Assembly (NCBI GenBank): GCA_002772535.1
Contig: PFDP01000015.1
Coordinates: 1 to 64,000 of the forward strand
Direction of reading: 5' to 3'
DNA length: 64,000 bases
Source: Candidatus Peregrinibacteria bacterium CG10_big_fil_rev_8_21_14_0_10_36_19
Lineage (GTDB): Bacteria > Patescibacteriota > Gracilibacteria > UBA1369 > LOWO2-01-FULL-3
Positions 35,819 through 44,811 of this stretch are shown here, piece after piece; the stretch's first letter is position 1; each line of letters opens with the position of its first letter. Made by a program: the position numbers and the translations under genes. Below the pieces are notes generated by a model, which made no database searches, was not told the DNA's origin, and saw only the letters and a program-made list of their open reading frames with translations.

Positions 35819-36898
35819 CCCCTCTAAAAACTTCTCTGCACTATCCTTCCATGAGAATTTTTTGGCTTGGGTGAGGCCTTCTTCGCGGAGTTTTTCACGG
35901 AGGGCTGGTTTGGTGGCGAGGTCGTGCATGGCTTCTGCAATTTGGTTTGAACTTTGGGGGTCTATTAAAAGAGCCGCATCCCCCACAACTTCCGGCAATG
36001 ATGAATTGTTTGAGCAAATTACAGGGCATCCGCACTGCATGGCTTCCAAAGGTGGAATACCAAAACCTTCATAAAAACTTGGAAAAACCAAAGCTGTTGC
36101 GAGACTATAGAGTGAGGCAAGACTGGTGGTAGATAAATACCCAAGGGTATGAATTTTTTCTGATATGCGAGTTTGTTTGATTTGTTGATAAATATCCTCG
36201 TATTGCCAACCGTTTTTACCAACTATGATCAAATGATAATCTGGGTGTTCATTGTGGAATTTGGAAAAAGCCGTAACTAATGAAAGATAATTTTTGCGGG
36301 GTTCTAAAGTTCCAACGCTCAAGAAAAATTTTTCCGGTAGGTCGGTTTTTTTAATAAACTCTGTGAGGTCTGTTTTGGGAATTGGCTGAAATTCTCTTGC
36401 AGCAGCACAAGAAATAACCTCGATTTGGGATTTTGGATAATCGAAACGTTCAATAAGATCATTCTTAGTATTTTGAGATACAGTAACAACTTTTTCAGAC
36501 TTTTTGAGAGCAGCTTTAAGGAAAAGTTTTTCTATAAAAATTGCTTTTTTGTTGTGCCCCTTAAAAAGGAAGGCTACTAAATCATGCACTACAATAATTG
36601 ATCTAATTTTTCTAGGTAAAAAGGCTGGGATTATATAACTAGTTGGAGCAAAATAAAGATCTATTTTTTGCTTTTGTAGATCTAAAAAAACTTTGATATG
36701 CCACATAAAACCTTTCGAATTTATTGCGATTTGTTTTACATTTGGAAACTCTTCAAATCCTGGAATTTTATGCTGGCTATAAAGCAAATACTCATTTTCT
36801 TTGTCAATTTCAAAAAGATTTCTTAATAGATGAAAAGTAAAATAACCTTTACCAGCCTTGGTTGCTCCGGCCTCCTTTATGTCGATTGCAATTTTCAT
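35807..36898 (-). CDS. Family 4 glycosyltransferase (GT-B)
   Basis: A 363-residue enzyme of the GT4 family. The N-terminal Rossmann part starts MKIAIDIKEAGATKAGKGYF, and the acceptor side contains FAPTSYIIPAFLPRKIRSIIVVHDLV. The donor-binding half shows FFLSVGTLEPRKNYLSLVTAF, LIIVGKNGWQY, HTLGYLS and the E-x7-E motif in FPSFYEGFGIPPLEAMQCGCPVI. The likely role is extension of a lipid-linked or surface glycan; the sugar is unknown. Minus-strand TATAAT (36905-36910) lies 6 nt before the ATG, predicting a leaderless message. Confidence 0.9.
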   Translation of the reverse strand: MKIAIDIKEAGATKAGKGYFTFHLLRNLFEIDKENEYLLYSQHKIPGFEEFPNVKQIAINSKGFMWHIKVFLDLQKQKIDLYFAPTSYIIPAFLPRKIRSIIVVHDLVAFLFKGHNKKAIFIEKLFLKAALKKSEKVVTVSQNTKNDLIERFDYPKSQIEVISCAAAREFQPIPKTDLTEFIKKTDLPEKFFLSVGTLEPRKNYLSLVTAFSKFHNEHPDYHLIIVGKNGWQYEDIYQQIKQTRISEKIHTLGYLSTTSLASLYSLATALVFPSFYEGFGIPPLEAMQCGCPVICSNNSSLPEVVGDAALLIDPQSSNQIAEAMHDLATKPALREKLREEGLTQAKKFSWKDSAEKFLEGLTF

Positions 36899-36899
36899 G

Positions 36900-36929
36900 T
36901 TGAGATTATATCAGATTTTAGGCTATTCT
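36900..36929. promoter_or_regulatory. Overlapping divergent promoters
   Basis: Plus strand: TTGAGA (36900-36905), 18 bp, TATTCT (36924-36929), then 8 nt to ATG 36938. Minus strand: TATAAT (36905-36910), then 6 nt to the glycosyltransferase ATG at 36898. Only 39 bp separate the two start codons, so the two promoters interlock and both mRNAs would be leaderless or nearly so. Confidence 0.5.
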
Positions 36930-36937
36930 AGTCATCG

Positions 36938-37534
36938 ATGAATAATTTAAAGAAGAATTTTAGAAGATTAGACATAAGTGAAAAGGTAATTCTTATTGGT
37001 GCAGCCATTGGAGCGCTGAGTGTTTTTCTTACTTGGTATAAGGATTTAGATAAATTTAATACTGGAGATAGCTATATTGGAATTACTGGGCCACTGTACT
37101 TAGCAGGATTGGTTTTTATGGTTGCTTCTATTTCATCTTTTGGCCTCGTAATGATGAGTTTACTAGAGAAAAGAAAGCCACAACTTCCTATGAAAGAAAG
37201 TTTCTTTCATTCAATGTTGGCTGGTGTTTCTTTGTTCATGTTGGTACTTAGTTTGTCTGTGTTTTTTCACTCTAAATTTGGAATTAATATTACGGAAAAA
37301 CAGATGGGAATTGGTATGATTATGGCTTTTGTTGGAAGTGGTGGAGTGCTTATTGGAAGCATTTTAAATAGAAGAGAAAGGCAAATACATTTAACAGAGG
37401 ATGGTCATATTGAGGATAGAGTTAAAAGCGGAATTGGAGCACGTGAAGTTAGGGAAAGTATGATGGATTCGCTTGAAGAATTTACTAGAAGTAATGAGGA
37501 AACTACTAACGAAATAGATATTAATGGCAGATAA
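36938..37534 (+). CDS. Four-helix membrane protein of unknown function
   Basis: A 198-residue protein. Membrane helices are predicted at about 16-35, 47-72, 86-108 and 122-143, with a basic N-terminus (NNLKKNFRRL) and an acidic cytoplasmic tail of about 50 residues (REVRESMMDSLEEFTRSNEE). I do not recognise the family. Its end overlaps the next gene by 11 nt, so the two are co-transcribed. Lack of a leader is predicted from the -10 box 8 nt before the ATG. Confidence 0.6.
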   Translation: MNNLKKNFRRLDISEKVILIGAAIGALSVFLTWYKDLDKFNTGDSYIGITGPLYLAGLVFMVASISSFGLVMMSLLEKRKPQLPMKESFFHSMLAGVSLFMLVLSLSVFFHSKFGINITEKQMGIGMIMAFVGSGGVLIGSILNRRERQIHLTEDGHIEDRVKSGIGAREVRESMMDSLEEFTRSNEETTNEIDINGR

Positions 37535-37772
37535 AGAGGAAAAAAATTTGAATGAGATTGTCTTTTTCTGCAAAGATACCGGCAGGATTATTCCCCGTGA
37601 AGAAATAGAAAGGATTGGTAATAAATTTGTTTATAAAAATAAAGTTTCTGGGTCTAAAAATATTGCATTTGGAACTAGAAGAAGTGTTGAAAATTTTTAT
37701 AAACTAGACGAAAAAATGCAGAAGGAAAGAGCTAAGATGGAAAAAAATTCCAAATCTAGGGGTGGCGTTTAA
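37524..37772 (+). CDS. Small basic protein of unknown function
   Basis: An 82-residue protein: IVFFCKDTGRIIPREEIERIGNKFVYKNKVSGSKNIAFGTRRSVENFYKL, then a charged helical tail. The single Cys and the short beta-rich core suggest a small RNA- or protein-binding fold, but I cannot name it. It overlaps the upstream membrane-protein gene by 11 nt, and its TAA overlaps the stop of the convergent histidine kinase gene. Confidence 0.55.
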   Translation: MADKEEKNLNEIVFFCKDTGRIIPREEIERIGNKFVYKNKVSGSKNIAFGTRRSVENFYKLDEKMQKERAKMEKNSKSRGGV

Positions 37773-38860
37773 GCAGCCACTTGTGTAGCTCTGTAATTTG
37801 TTAGTATCTGTGATCTTAACACAGGATTTGTTTCTGGCGTATTTGGAATAATAATTTTTGTGATAGCTCCACCTTCTATCCTATTACCCATAGAAATAGA
37901 GCCTTGGTGTACCTTAATTGATTCCCTAACCGTTGAAAGACCAACTCCTGTGCTGCCAGAAGCGCTAACTCCAAAACTAAATAGCTGTTGTGTTATATCG
38001 TATGGAGTTGCTTGTCCATGAATAAAAGGTGACTCAAGTGCTGTTGGATTTTTATCTTGTCTATGAGCAAGAACATTATTAATATTTTGGGCAATTTTTT
38101 CTTTCAATGAATCATAATCTAATCCTATACCGTTGTCTTCGATAGATATTTCTAAACAATTTGAGACTGGTTTTACAGAAATTTTTAGACCTTTTTTATA
38201 TTGATTTACTCTAAGTGAATTCTTGATGAGATTATCAAAAACTAAGGTAAAAATGGCAGGATCAATGTAACAAACAAGATCTTTCGGTACATTGATTATA
38301 ATTTCTTTATCATTAATAGGTGAGGTGAAATCACCTTCTTTCACTGTATACTCTTTACTAGCAACTTTAGTGGATTGATTAATTACCTCAGTAATATTTG
38401 AAGAATCTATATTTGCAGTCCCCTCACACAATCCTTTGTTTGCGATTAGAACGTTGTGTATTTGTTTCATATTTGCACTCCACACTCTCTGCAAAATTCC
38501 TAAAAATACTTGTTTACCCTGCATTAAGCTATGTAAAGATTGATAAATTGGGTTTATAAGATTACCTACGTCGTGATTAATTCTACTGGCTAAAATTGCT
38601 CCATATCCACCATATGAATGCAGATTTCTTAAGTTCTGATTAAAATCAGATATTTGTTGAAAAATGCTTTCTAAAAATGGTATATCATTGCTTCTATCAC
38701 TAATTTCATTAATAGAAGGCAAATTAAGAATATCATGCGCATATTCCCTTATTTTTTCTGATAGATTATTTCTCGCAACTGAATTAACCTCCTCACCTGG
38801 CAGGTCCACTAAATTGGGATCAACATCATAAACTTTTACGTCTCTTAAGGAATCTGGCAT
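37769..38860 (-). CDS. Histidine kinase without membrane segments
   Basis: A 363-residue signal-transduction kinase. The phosphoacceptor region is ASRINHDVGNLINPIYQSLHSL (about 92-113, His in HDVGN). The ATPase domain has the N box FDNLIKNSLRVNQ, the G1 box EDNGIGLDYD and the G2 box SGSTGVGLSTVRESIKVHQGSI. No transmembrane or known sensor domain is seen, so it is probably cytoplasmic. No response regulator gene adjoins. HDVGN in place of the usual HELRN/HDLRN type is a variant H box. The partner and signal are unknown. Confidence 0.82.
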   Translation of the reverse strand: MPDSLRDVKVYDVDPNLVDLPGEEVNSVARNNLSEKIREYAHDILNLPSINEISDRSNDIPFLESIFQQISDFNQNLRNLHSYGGYGAILASRINHDVGNLINPIYQSLHSLMQGKQVFLGILQRVWSANMKQIHNVLIANKGLCEGTANIDSSNITEVINQSTKVASKEYTVKEGDFTSPINDKEIIINVPKDLVCYIDPAIFTLVFDNLIKNSLRVNQYKKGLKISVKPVSNCLEISIEDNGIGLDYDSLKEKIAQNINNVLAHRQDKNPTALESPFIHGQATPYDITQQLFSFGVSASGSTGVGLSTVRESIKVHQGSISMGNRIEGGAITKIIIPNTPETNPVLRSQILTNYRATQVAA

Positions 38861-39000
38861 AAGAATATTAATTAGAACTTATAATACAATTTGTTAGCTA
38901 TTTTGTCAATTACTAATAGGCCTTTATTTAGATAAATTTAAGATTTGATAAGTATTTTTGGCTTATGAAAAGGTTTTTTAAAGGTCGAGATAAAATTGCC

Positions 39001-39029
39001 TTGACGGTGAGTACATCCTCACCTAAACT
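39001..39029 (+). promoter_or_regulatory. recA promoter with inverted repeat in the spacer (possible SOS box)
   Basis: TTGACG (39001-39006) and TAAACT (39024-39029) are 17 bp apart. The inverted repeat GGTGAG-N6-CTCACC (39006-39023) fills the spacer almost exactly. A repressor bound there would block RNA polymerase, as LexA does at recA in other bacteria. The sequence is not the E. coli or Bacillus LexA box, so the identity of the repressor is inference. A leader of about 23 nt precedes ATG 39059. Confidence 0.6.
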
Positions 39030-39058
39030 AACAACAGATAAATAATAACCTCATTTTT

Positions 39059-40105
39059 ATGGCAGATAATGAAAAGAAAAAAGCAATTGAGCTTGCGATG
39101 GCTCAAATTGAAAAAAACTTTGGAAAAGGCGCAATAATGCAGATGGGTACAGCAGAAAGAGCACCTATTGAAACTATTCCAACTGGATCAATTTCACTTG
39201 ATATTGCTTTAGGTGGCGGTATTCCAAAAGGTAGAATTGTGGAAATATATGGTCCAGAAAGTTCTGGAAAAACTACACTAAGTTTACACATTTTAGCTGA
39301 AGCGCAAAAACAAGGTGGCACAGTGGCATTTATAGATGCTGAACACGCTCTTGATCCGGAATATGCAAGAAAAATTGGAGTAAAAGTTGATGACATGCTT
39401 TTATCTCAACCAGATAGTGGAGAGCAAGCTTTAGAAATAGTTGAAACATTGGTAAGAAGTAATGCTGTAGATGTAATAGTAGTGGATTCGGTAGCAGCAC
39501 TTACTCCAAGAGCAGAAATTGATGGCGACATGGGAGATTCTCACATGGGACTTCAAGCTCGTTTAATGAGCCAAGCTTTAAGAAAACTTACTGGGGTAAT
39601 TTCAAAATCTAAATGTACAGTAATATTCTTAAATCAATTGAGAATGAAAATTGGTGTGATGTTTGGAAATCCAGAAACTACACCAGGAGGACAAGCTCTT
39701 AAATTCTATGCATCAGTAAGAATGGATATTAGAGCATCTGCAAAAATTGAAGACCCATCAGCTGTAGAAAAAGAATTGGTAGGCAATAGAACAAAAGTGA
39801 AGATTGTTAAAAACAAAATTGCACCACCATTTAAAACAGCGGAATTTGATATCATGTATAATAAAGGGATTTCATTTGAAGGTGATCTTCTTGATCTTGC
39901 AACAAAGTATAATGTAGTACGCAAAGCTGGAGCCTTTTATAGCTACGCAGACACAAAACTAGGTCAAGGTAGAGAAAATGCTAAAGGATTCTTAAATGAA
40001 AATAAAGAAATCTTAAAACATGTAGAGAAAGATGTAAAAACTATGGTTTACGGTTCTCCTCAGGAGGTAGAAAAACTTGCTAAAAAACTTCCTACAAATG
40101 CTTAG
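39059..40105 (+). CDS. recA: Recombinase RecA
   Basis: Forms the filament on single-stranded DNA for homologous recombination and repair. The 348-residue length is standard. It carries the N-terminal [13 protein letters not shown], Walker [10 protein letters not shown], the Walker B region [10 protein letters not shown], the DNA-binding loops ([28 protein letters not shown] and the region around [15 protein letters not shown]), and a short C-terminal tail. It is followed directly by recX, whose start lies inside the recA end. With dprA (44811) and a pilus ATPase (41970) it fits recombination of imported DNA. Confidence 0.98.
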   Translation: MADNEKKKAIELAMAQIEKNFGKGAIMQMGTAERAPIETIPTGSISLDIALGGGIPKGRIVEIYGPESSGKTTLSLHILAEAQKQGGTVAFIDAEHALDPEYARKIGVKVDDMLLSQPDSGEQALEIVETLVRSNAVDVIVVDSVAALTPRAEIDGDMGDSHMGLQARLMSQALRKLTGVISKSKCTVIFLNQLRMKIGVMFGNPETTPGGQALKFYASVRMDIRASAKIEDPSAVEKELVGNRTKVKIVKNKIAPPFKTAEFDIMYNKGISFEGDLLDLATKYNVVRKAGAFYSYADTKLGQGRENAKGFLNENKEILKHVEKDVKTMVYGSPQEVEKLAKKLPTNA

Positions 40106-40586
40106 AGATATCAATTATGATAGGCTCTTACAATATTCTCTGCGCATCTTATCCAAAAAACGTTATACGGAAGGTGAGATGCGCAGAAAGTTAGAAAAAC
40201 AAATTTTAAAACTAGAAAATATAGATACCCAAGTAGCCGAACAGGTTATTGAGAGGTTGAATGAATTAAAATATCTCAATGATGAGCAGTTTGTGAGAGA
40301 TTATATTTCTGATAGAATTCGGTTTAAGCCAAGAGGAAAATATCTGATTAAGCAGGAACTGATAAATAAATGTGTAGAGGAATTTTTGATAGATAAAATT
40401 ATTGAGGAAACTGAAATTAATGAGGTAGAAATGGCAACGGAGGTTTTAAATAAACTATCTAAGAAACTGGAAAATTGTGATTTTAGGAAAAAACAACAGA
40501 GGGCATTTTCAGCCCTGTCTTCAAAAGGGTTTAGTGCAGATACTATTTACAAAAGCATAAAAAACTGTTATCGTGATGGTGCTTAG
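40077..40586 (+). CDS. recX: Regulatory protein RecX
   Basis: A RecX-family modulator of Rec[56 protein letters not shown], and a C-terminal [23 protein letters not shown], the three-helix repeats of the family. Two starts are possible. TTG 40077 has AGGAGG (40062-40067) 9 nt upstream inside recA, the only well-placed Shine-Dalgarno sequence I noticed in the window, and gives 169 residues. ATG 40098 overlaps the recA stop (ATGCTTAG), has no such site, and gives 162 residues. Either way translation is coupled to recA. The nusA coding frame begins 56 bp later. Confidence 0.88.
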   Translation: MLKNFLQMLRDINYDRLLQYSLRILSKKRYTEGEMRRKLEKQILKLENIDTQVAEQVIERLNELKYLNDEQFVRDYISDRIRFKPRGKYLIKQELINKCVEEFLIDKIIEETEINEVEMATEVLNKLSKKLENCDFRKKQQRAFSALSSKGFSADTIYKSIKNCYRDGA

Positions 40587-40641
40587 TCGGAATCAGTTTA
40601 TTGATTCTGGCTTTTTTGTTTACTTTTTAATCCATGAAACC

Positions 40642-41904
40642 ATGCAATCACAATTTATTGCAGCAATAAATCAGCTGTGTGATGAAAAAAATATTCCTAA
40701 AGAGAAGGTAATTGAAACTATTGAAGCAGCTTTAAGAGCCGCTTTTAGAAAAGATTACGGGAATAAAAACCAAGTAATTGAAGTAGAGTTAGATCAAAAT
40801 TCTGGCTTAGCTACTGTATATCTCATTAAAGAAGTAATGGATGAGGTAGAAGATGAAGATTATGAAATCAGCGTTGAAGATGCAAAAAAATATGACAAAA
40901 AAGCGAAAGTTGGTGATGAAGTAAAGATTGATGTAACTCCAACTAACTATGGAAGAATTGCTGCGCAGGCTGCTAAACAAGTAATTATTCAAAAAATTCA
41001 AGATGCAGAAAGAGATGTACTTTATGACACATTTAAAGACAGAGAAAATGAGCTAGTAAATGCTGTTGTACACCGTGTTGATGGAACAAATGTTTATGTA
41101 AATTTGGATAATAAAACTACGACTCACCTTCCATATGAGCACCAAATTTCTGGTGAAAAATATTATGGTGGTCAAAGAATTAAACTTTATCTTGATAAAG
41201 TAATTAAAACTACAAAAGGTCCACAACTTTTGATTTCTAGAACTCATAAAAATCTTGTAAGAAAACTACTTGAGTTAGAAATTCCTGAGGTTAAATCTGG
41301 ATTGGTTGAAATTAAATCTATCTCTAGAGATCCAGGTGTAAGATGTAAAGTTGCTGTTTATTCAAGTGATGAAAAAATTGACCCAATTGGTTCATGTGTA
41401 GGACAAAAAGGTGTACGTGTACAAAACATTATGGATGAACTTAATAATGAAAGAATTGATATTATTCAGTGGTCAGAAAACATGGAAGAATACATCAAAG
41501 CTGCTTTGGCCCCTGCAAAAGTTGCTGTAATGGAGCTTGATGAGAAAGAAAAAAGAGCAAAAGTTTATGTACAACCGGATCAACGTCCGCTTGCAATTGG
41601 TAAACAAGGACAAAACGTACGCCTAGCATCAATACTAACAGGATGGGAAATAGATATTTTAGACATTAGTGATTTTGCAGGTTCTATACCAAACAAACCT
41701 GCTGCAGCTGCTGCTTCAAAAGAAGCTGTTGCTAAAGAAATCTCTGAACTTGGTTTGAGTGATGAGACAGTTGCGAAACTTACTGAAGCAAACCTAACAC
41801 AAGTTGAGCAATTGAAAGGCTTAACTGCTAAAGATTTAGCTGAAGTTGAGGGAATAACTGAAGAAGAAGCTAAAGCTATTCATGAAGCTGTTAAAGGAGC
41901 TTAG
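40642..41904 (+). CDS. nusA: Transcription termination/antitermination protein NusA
   Basis: A 420-residue RNA polymerase-binding protein. The N-terminal domain (1-125) includes EKVIETIEAALRAAFRKDYG. An S1 domain follows (about 130-200, VVHRVDGTNVYVNLDNKTTTHLP), then two KH domains (about 205-345; VRCKVAVYSSDEKIDPIGSCVGQKGVRVQNIMDEL and ERPLAIGKQGQNVRLAS-type motifs). The C-terminal end is a helix-hairpin-helix region (LSDETVAKLTEANLTQVEQLKGLTAKDL). ATG 40642 is chosen as the family start; an in-frame ATG at 40573 overlaps recX. It follows recA-recX rather than the usual rimP-nusA-infB cluster. A strong terminator follows. Confidence 0.95.
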   Translation: MQSQFIAAINQLCDEKNIPKEKVIETIEAALRAAFRKDYGNKNQVIEVELDQNSGLATVYLIKEVMDEVEDEDYEISVEDAKKYDKKAKVGDEVKIDVTPTNYGRIAAQAAKQVIIQKIQDAERDVLYDTFKDRENELVNAVVHRVDGTNVYVNLDNKTTTHLPYEHQISGEKYYGGQRIKLYLDKVIKTTKGPQLLISRTHKNLVRKLLELEIPEVKSGLVEIKSISRDPGVRCKVAVYSSDEKIDPIGSCVGQKGVRVQNIMDELNNERIDIIQWSENMEEYIKAALAPAKVAVMELDEKEKRAKVYVQPDQRPLAIGKQGQNVRLASILTGWEIDILDISDFAGSIPNKPAAAAASKEAVAKEISELGLSDETVAKLTEANLTQVEQLKGLTAKDLAEVEGITEEEAKAIHEAVKGA

Positions 41905-41924
41905 ATTTTATTGATATTTAGACT

Positions 41925-41953
41925 GGGCCCGCCTTGCTAGGCGGGCCCTTTTT
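41925..41953 (+). terminator. Terminator after nusA
   Basis: A perfect 9-bp stem, GGGCCCGCC (41925-41933) / GGCGGGCCC (41940-41948), loop TTGCTA, then TTTTT. It ends the recA-recX-nusA unit. Confidence 0.93.
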
Positions 41954-41957
41954 GTGC

Positions 41958-41963
41958 TATAAT
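41958..41963 (+). promoter_or_regulatory. Extended -10 promoter of the PilB-like gene
   Basis: TGCTATAAT: TATAAT at 41958-41963 with the TGn extension. A weak -35, TTGCTA (41934-41939), lies 18 bp upstream, in the terminator loop. ATG 41970 is 6 nt past the -10 box, so the mRNA should be leaderless. Confidence 0.6.
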
Positions 41964-41969
41964 AATAGG

Positions 41970-43640
41970 ATGGAATTAAAGAATCAAAATTCGGGCGGTG
42001 GTGTACAGATTAAAGCCGTGGATGAAAAAAACACGAAGAATGTTGCTGTGCAAACACAGGTCTCAAATATTAATAGAGAATTTCAGGAGAAATCTACTGA
42101 AAAATTGGCTAAAGACTCGGGTTTAAATTACGTAGATATCGCTAAAACGCCACTGAATCCAGACTTTTTAAAGATTGTGGATATTGCTGTGGCAAAAAAT
42201 GCCAGAGTAATTCCTTACTATAGACAAGGAAAAGTTTTATATTTGGCTGTTGAGGATGTGAAAAATGCCAATACAATTGCTCTTTTAGAAGATTTAAAAT
42301 CTAAGGGATATGAGAATATTATTAGTTTGGCTTCAAAGTCTGGTATGGATGAAGCCTTTGAAATATATGATCAAAGTCAAAAATATAAGAAAATTGAGGT
42401 CGTAGAAAATGTAGAAAAATCTTCTATTGGAACCTATGAAAAGGAAATTGCCAATATGACAGATTTGGCGAAAAAAATTGAGACAGTTACTGCTCAAGAG
42501 GCTTTAAATATGCTTGATGTGGGAGCAATGAAAACTAGTGCTTCTGATGTGCATTATGAACCTGGGGAGCATTCTGTGGTGGTACGATTTAGAATTGATG
42601 GAGTTTTGCATAAGGTATTTGCATTGAGTCATGATGTTTTTCATAGAATTGGAGAGCAATTAAAATACGCATCTAAGATGAGACTAAATGTTGTGACGAT
42701 TCCTCAGGATGGTCGTTATACATTTAATTTTAATGAGGTTAAAATTGCGGTTCGTGTGTCTTCTATACCAACCCCTTTTGGCGAATCTTTTGTGTGTAGG
42801 TATTTGTCTTCCGATAATAAAACTTTAGGGCTTGAAGAATTGGGGTTTCAAGATGAGGCTTTGGCAAAGCTCAAAAGAGCAACTCAGATTTCTCAGGGAA
42901 TGATTTTAATTACAGGGCCAACCGGAAGTGGTAAAAGTACAACTTTGTATTCTGTTCTTCAAATTATGAAAAGTGAAGAAAACAAAGTAATTACGCTTGA
43001 AGATCCTGTGGAGTATCAAATGGAAGGAGTGGTTCAGAGTCAAATTGATGAAGTAAAAGGATACACTTTTGCAAACGGCCTTAGATCAATTCTAAGACAA
43101 GATCCAGACATTGTGATGTTGGGTGAGATACGTGACCTTAAAACTGCGGAAACGGCCGCTCAGGCATCTCTAACGGGGCATGTACTGTTAAGTACTTTGC
43201 ATACTAATGATGCTGTAGAAACTATACCTCGTTTGGTAAACATGGGACTTAAACCATTTATGGTAGCTCCTTCTTTAGACACTATAGTTGCTCAGCGCTT
43301 AGTACGAAAAGTTTGTGAAGCCTGTGCAACTAAAAAAGTTACCGATGAAGCTACTTTACAAGAATTCAAAGATCATGGAGTAAATGGTCCTGCAGAAATA
43401 ATGGAGGCGCATGGTTGTGAAAAATGTAGCAATACAGGCTATGGAGGAAGACTCGTAGTTGCCGAAGTTTTGGAAGTTACAAAAGATATTAAAGAAATGA
43501 TTTTAAGAGGAGCATCCTCAGGTGAGATATTTGATGCTGCGAGAAAAGCCGGTATGAAAACCATGAAGGAAGATGCTTATACAAAAGTATCTCAAGGTTT
43601 AACCACAATTGAAGAGCTTCATAGGGTTATCGGTGTGTAA
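41970..43640 (+). CDS. Type IV pilus assembly / type II secretion ATPase (PilB/GspE family)
   Basis: A 556-residue hexameric ATPase that powers pilus assembly or secretion. The N-terminal T2SSE-type domain spans about 40-150. The catalytic domain has the arm SDVHYEPGEHSVVVRFRIDG, Walker A GPTGSGKSTTLYSV, the Asp box ITLEDPVEYQMEGVVQSQID, Walker B LRQDPDIVMLGEIRD and the His box TGHVLLSTLHTNDA. A four-cysteine zinc motif follows (CEAC...CEKC). ATG 41970 fits the -10 box. No other pilus gene is in the window. With dprA it suggests natural transformation. The 3' end overlaps the convergent MFS gene by 14 nt. Confidence 0.93.
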   Translation: MELKNQNSGGGVQIKAVDEKNTKNVAVQTQVSNINREFQEKSTEKLAKDSGLNYVDIAKTPLNPDFLKIVDIAVAKNARVIPYYRQGKVLYLAVEDVKNANTIALLEDLKSKGYENIISLASKSGMDEAFEIYDQSQKYKKIEVVENVEKSSIGTYEKEIANMTDLAKKIETVTAQEALNMLDVGAMKTSASDVHYEPGEHSVVVRFRIDGVLHKVFALSHDVFHRIGEQLKYASKMRLNVVTIPQDGRYTFNFNEVKIAVRVSSIPTPFGESFVCRYLSSDNKTLGLEELGFQDEALAKLKRATQISQGMILITGPTGSGKSTTLYSVLQIMKSEENKVITLEDPVEYQMEGVVQSQIDEVKGYTFANGLRSILRQDPDIVMLGEIRDLKTAETAAQASLTGHVLLSTLHTNDAVETIPRLVNMGLKPFMVAPSLDTIVAQRLVRKVCEACATKKVTDEATLQEFKDHGVNGPAEIMEAHGCEKCSNTGYGGRLVVAEVLEVTKDIKEMILRGASSGEIFDAARKAGMKTMKEDAYTKVSQGLTTIEELHRVIGV

Positions 43641-44811
43641 GTTTTTTGTGAGCCCAATATGCGGCAATAAACATAGTTACCGAGAAAAATAGAAAGAGAA
43701 ATTTAAAGTCAAAAAAGCTTAAAATCACACCTCCAAAAATCATAGTAAGAAATACAGCTGTTGTATCTGCAGATCTATAAATTCCATAAAAGTTTTCCTC
43801 TTTTTCTTTTGGCATTTCTTTTAATAAATAGTAATCACCAAGTGGTTCAAGCATTGCTCCTCCAAAATTAATGAGCAACAAAATACAAAAATTTATTAAC
43901 GGAAATGGACTAAAAAAAGTTATTAGTAAAAGTGAAGCCATCACTATTAACCCGGTTCTAACTGGAATTTTAACATCATGTTTATCTGCATACTCCCCAA
44001 CTTTGACCTCAAGTAAAATATAGGGAATAATCGCAAGTCCGATTAAAAGACCTGATACTGTTTCTAAGTATCCACTTGAAACTACATAAAGAGGTATATA
44101 AACCCTCTTAAAAGCTACCCAAATCATTGAAAACATAGTGATTAAATATGCCTTTCTATAATTTGAATTAGAAATGAAGTCTTTGAGATTTTTTATTAGC
44201 TCGTTTGGGTTTTCTGTTTTTTTATGAACTAACGCAGGATGCTCTTTAATAGACTCTTGGTAAAAAAAATAGGCCAATGTAAAAAACATAATTGCTGCTG
44301 ATATAATAAACACAAACTCGTATTGAAAATTAACCGCTAAAAATCCACCAATTAAAGGCCCTAATAAATAACCAATATTTTGATATCTATAATAAAACCC
44401 CTCTTCTCTTCCTAAGTTTGCCATGTTCGCATAATCCCTTACAAAAAGTCCCAAAGTGGTGAGAAGTAATAATTCTAACCAAACTTTAAACGAATTTATT
44501 ACTGCAAGTTCATAAACTCTGTTGATAAAAATAAAACTAAAGAAAACTAAACCCAATAATAGGAGGCTAATTTTTGTTACTGAAATTCTAGTGACTTTTT
44601 TAAAAAGTAATGCACTAGTAAGTCCACTCATTAAACTAACAACTCCCATTGCAGCAAAGAAAAAACTTACATTACTATCCTCTTTCAAAATATCTTTCAC
44701 AAAGTTTGGAAAAATTGGATAAAGCATACTTACACCCAAAGCTAGAAAAAGTGCCATGTAGGCAAAAGGCTTGCTGTGAAAATCTTGATAATTTGTTCTT
44801 ATTTTGTGCAT
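43627..44811 (-). CDS. Major facilitator superfamily transporter
   Basis: A 394-residue protein with about 12 hydrophobic segments in two halves separated by a charged loop near residues 185-205 (QESIKEHPALVHKKTENPNEL). The N-half begins PFAYMALFLALGVSMLYPIFPNFV and carries NMANLGREEGFYYRYQNIGYLLGPLIGG, a segment like motif B/C of drug or sugar exporters. The substrate is unknown. The ATG overlaps the dprA stop (TAATG), so it ends an ftsE-purM-dprA-MFS run on the minus strand. Confidence 0.82.
   Translation of the reverse strand: MHKIRTNYQDFHSKPFAYMALFLALGVSMLYPIFPNFVKDILKEDSNVSFFFAAMGVVSLMSGLTSALLFKKVTRISVTKISLLLLGLVFFSFIFINRVYELAVINSFKVWLELLLLTTLGLFVRDYANMANLGREEGFYYRYQNIGYLLGPLIGGFLAVNFQYEFVFIISAAIMFFTLAYFFYQESIKEHPALVHKKTENPNELIKNLKDFISNSNYRKAYLITMFSMIWVAFKRVYIPLYVVSSGYLETVSGLLIGLAIIPYILLEVKVGEYADKHDVKIPVRTGLIVMASLLLITFFSPFPLINFCILLLINFGGAMLEPLGDYYLLKEMPKEKEENFYGIYRSADTTAVFLTMIFGGVILSFFDFKFLFLFFSVTMFIAAYWAHKKLTHR

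Noticed and set aside
38324..38336. GGTGA-AAT-CACC inverted repeat resembling the recA operator
   Set aside because: It is inside the histidine kinase coding region, has different spacing, and is not near a promoter.
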